DNA of 26,132 nt from NCBI GenBank assembly GCA_937902395.1, contig CALGTV010000083.1, forward strand, positions 1-26,132, read 5' to 3'. Source of the stretch: an uncultured Ruminococcus sp. (GTDB lineage Bacteria > Bacillota > Clostridia > Oscillospirales > Ruminococcaceae). Below are positions 23,033-26,132 of the stretch, piece by piece. The translations under genes were made by a program, and so were the position numbers. Numbering within the stretch: the stretch's first letter is position 1; each line of letters opens with the position of its first letter. A model generated the notes under the pieces. It ran no database searches. It saw only the letters and a program-made list of their open reading frames with translations, and had not been told where the DNA came from.

Positions 23033-23827
23033 ATGAGAAATATTTCTGAAAAAAAACGAATAGTTATAAAGCTGGGTACATCAACACTTGCCCATGCTAC
23101 GGGAAAACTTAATATAAGAAGAATGACGAACCTTGTCAGGGTAATTTCTGATCTTCACAACTCAGGACGCGAGATAATTATGGTATCGTCCGGAGCTGTG
23201 GGACTTGGTGCCGGTAAGCTGGGACTTCCCGAAAAGCCGAAGGAAACAAAGGCAAAGCAGGCGGTTGCGGCTATCGGTCAGTGCGAGCTGATGCACGTCT
23301 ATGACGATATGTTTGCAAAATACAGCGTCACGGTTGCACAGATACTTCTGACAAAGACGATAATCAATAACGCCAATCACTGCGAGAACTTCAAGAATAC
23401 AATCGAAACGCTTGTCGGAATGGATGTTATCCCGATCGTGAACGAAAACGATACAATAGCGATTGACGAGCTGGAACTTGAAATCGGAGAAAACGATTCG
23501 CTTTCAGCACTCGTTGCGGAGCTGTCTCATGCAGATCTGCTGCTGATTCTTTCAGACATCGACTGCCTTTATGACGATGATCCGAGGAAGAACCCCGATG
23601 CAAAGCCGATTACTGTGGTAGAGGAAATTACACCGAAGATTGAGCAGATGGCAGGCGGTGCAGGCTCCGGACTGGGCACAGGTGGTATGTCCACAAAAAT
23701 AAATGCCGCCAAGATAGCAACAGAAGCGGGAATCGACATGGTTATCATGAACGGCAGAGATCCCGAACTTCTTTACGATCTTTTTGAAAATAAGGAAATA
23801 GGAACAATATTCAAATCTAAGAGGTGA
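23033..23827 (+). CDS. proB: Glutamate 5-kinase
   Basis: ProB phosphorylates glutamate to gamma-glutamyl phosphate, the first and usually proline-inhibited step of proline synthesis. The 264-residue protein has the amino-acid-kinase fold motifs RIVIKLGTSTLAH, MVSSGAVGLGAGKLG, NENDTIAIDEL, SDIDCLYDDDP and GTGGMSTKI. It ends right after the kinase domain and lacks the C-terminal PUA domain of the E. coli enzyme (367 residues); PUA-less forms occur in various bacteria. No strong ribosome binding site precedes it, so it may depend on coupling with the dehydrogenase gene. The stop codon lies 5 bases before the proA ATG. Confidence 0.96.
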   Translation: MRNISEKKRIVIKLGTSTLAHATGKLNIRRMTNLVRVISDLHNSGREIIMVSSGAVGLGAGKLGLPEKPKETKAKQAVAAIGQCELMHVYDDMFAKYSVTVAQILLTKTIINNANHCENFKNTIETLVGMDVIPIVNENDTIAIDELELEIGENDSLSALVAELSHADLLLILSDIDCLYDDDPRKNPDAKPITVVEEITPKIEQMAGGAGSGLGTGGMSTKINAAKIATEAGIDMVIMNGRDPELLYDLFENKEIGTIFKSKR

Positions 23828-23832
23828 CTATA

Positions 23833-25080
<1,248 letters not shown>

Positions 25081-25119
25081 AAATATTTTTCTTAATTTTA
25101 ATTTATTTTGGAGGTCGTA

Positions 25120-26132
25120 ATGGCTATCAGAAAAGATCTTGACGATATGCTCAATAGTCTCAGAGGAAGCACCCCTGAAAAAGCAGCACCGTCAAAGGTA
25201 AAACCTGTAAAAAATAAAAGCGTTTACGATAATATGTCAGTTGAAGACCTTTTGAATGCACTGACAGTTGAAAAAAAGCCTTCCCTTGCGGAAAATATCC
25301 TTAACGAGCTTGACGGAAAGGAGGACAAGGCGTCGGCAGAAGCGGCAGTGAAGCCTGTTCCGCAGCCGAAGCCGGTTGCAGCTCCACCTCAGAAGAAAAA
25401 GGTTGTGATTACCGGAGAGCTTCCTGATTACGAGGAGCTTCTGCGTCAGGAGGAGGAAAAGAAAAGACAGGAACGTCTTAGAGCTGAAAATTTCAGAATG
25501 AACCTTACAGGAACAATTCCTGAGCCTGAGGTAATCCATGAACCCGAAGTGATTCCTGAGCCTGAGGTAATCCATGAACCTGAAATGATTCCTGAGCCTG
25601 AGGTAATCCATGAACCCGAAATGATTCCTGAGCCTGAGGTGATCTCTGAGCCTGAACAGGAATCAGAAGTTGAGCCGATTTCCGTACAGGAGGAGATCTC
25701 TGAGGAAATTGCTCCTGAGCTTCCTGAGACTGAGGATGTTCTTGAACCAGAACAGATTTCTGACAGCACACCGGAAAACCAGACCTCAAAAAAGAAGAAA
25801 AAAGGACTTTTCTCAAAGAAAAGTAAGAAGAATTATTCCGTGGAAGAATCAGATAATGACGATATCCCCGAGGCTGACGCTGAATCAGGAGATCTTTTTA
25901 ATAACGATTCTGCTGGAAATGATGAGGACAATAAAACAGAATCGGCAACTGATCTCATAGAAGCCGCACTTGCCGCCATAAATGGTATATCTGATGCAGT
26001 TGAGCCGATAGTGACAGATGAAAATACAGCTGACGTACAGCCGGAGAACGAGGATGAAGAAACTCCGGAGCAGAATGACGCAGTTTCCGGACTTATAGAG
26101 GATATCCGTGAAAATGCCGCCAATGCAATTGC
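25120..26132 (+). CDS. Acidic Pro-Glu repeat protein, unknown function (5' part, runs off the window)
   Basis: An open frame begins at ATG 25120 with GGAGGT 6 bases upstream and stays open to the window end (337 codons seen). The N-terminus MAIRKDLDDMLNSLRG and the later MSVEDLLNAL look like short helices; there is no signal peptide. A charged segment (PDYEELLRQEEEKKRQERLRAE) leads into four tandem 12-residue units close to IPEPEVIHEPEM (residues 133-180). Then come more Glu/Pro-rich sequence, a basic patch SKKKKKGLFSKKSKK near residue 227-241, and a long acidic region. The visible part looks mostly disordered and cytoplasmic; a membrane or folded domain may lie further on. I do not recognise the family. 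Confidence 0.75.
   Translation, partial: MAIRKDLDDMLNSLRGSTPEKAAPSKVKPVKNKSVYDNMSVEDLLNALTVEKKPSLAENILNELDGKEDKASAEAAVKPVPQPKPVAAPPQKKKVVITGELPDYEELLRQEEEKKRQERLRAENFRMNLTGTIPEPEVIHEPEVIPEPEVIHEPEMIPEPEVIHEPEMIPEPEVISEPEQESEVEPISVQEEISEEIAPELPETEDVLEPEQISDSTPENQTSKKKKKGLFSKKSKKNYSVEESDNDDIPEADAESGDLFNNDSAGNDEDNKTESATDLIEAALAAINGISDAVEPIVTDENTADVQPENEDEETPEQNDAVSGLIEDIRENAANAI
25516..25659 (+). repeat. Four 36-bp in-frame tandem repeats
   Basis: Units at 25516-25551, 25552-25587, 25588-25623 and 25624-25659 each encode 12 residues close to IPEPEVIHEPEM. The first three differ at only a few bases, mostly ACCC/ACCT and GTG/ATG changes. The fourth is more diverged. Identity at DNA level, including synonymous sites, suggests recent slippage or recombination rather than selection on protein alone. 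Confidence 0.9.

Noticed and set aside
25516..25659. CRISPR-like or intergenic tandem repeat
   Set aside because: The 36-bp units are directly adjacent without spacers, keep the reading frame and lie inside an open gene.

Overview
The window looks like chromosomal housekeeping DNA from a low-to-moderate GC Firmicute of the class Clostridia, most likely an Oscillospiraceae/Ruminococcus-type gut anaerobe. Reasons: gene order closely follows the Bacillus subtilis arrangements miaB-ricA-mutS-mutL-miaA-hfq and ylmE-sepF-ylmH-divIVA-ileS-lspA-ylyB. The groESL operon carries a perfect CIRCE (HrcA) operator, MutL has the endonuclease motif expected where MutH is absent, transketolase is split into two genes, and Shine-Dalgarno sites are strong. 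The assignment is inference from gene content, not from a database match.

Layout. 1-2160 (minus strand): groES-groEL with CIRCE at the promoter and an intrinsic terminator at the left edge. 2290-9143 (plus): an extended -10 promoter, then miaB (tRNA ms2 modification), ricA/ymcA (Cys-rich Ric-complex subunit), mutS and mutL (mismatch repair). 9204-10518: miaA, which makes the i6A37 substrate that MiaB modifies, and hfq with its own promoter and a short leader. 10530-18748: an HlyD-like membrane protein, the YggS-type PLP protein, sepF, ylmH and divIVA (division and ribosome quality control), ileS, lspA and an RluA-family pseudouridine synthase. 18760-19596: a Cof-type HAD phosphatase. 19620-21513: a strong promoter, the two transketolase halves and a terminator. 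21572-25080: a strong extended -10 promoter, a small membrane protein, a D-2-hydroxyacid dehydrogenase, proB and proA (glutamate to glutamate semialdehyde, for proline). 25120 to the end: the start of an acidic protein of unknown function with 12-residue Pro-Glu repeats.

I see no mobile element genes, CRISPR array, rRNA or tRNA, and no convincing new multi-gene system. The most unusual content is between genes. AT-rich elements with 7-bp periodicity start exactly at the TAA stop codons of groEL, groES, ricA and mutS; parts are near-identical copies of one another, and some carry inverted TAGC-type heptamer arrays. A second small palindromic repeat occurs in the groEL terminator and after mutL. 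Long hairpins lie in front of sepF and between ileS and lspA.
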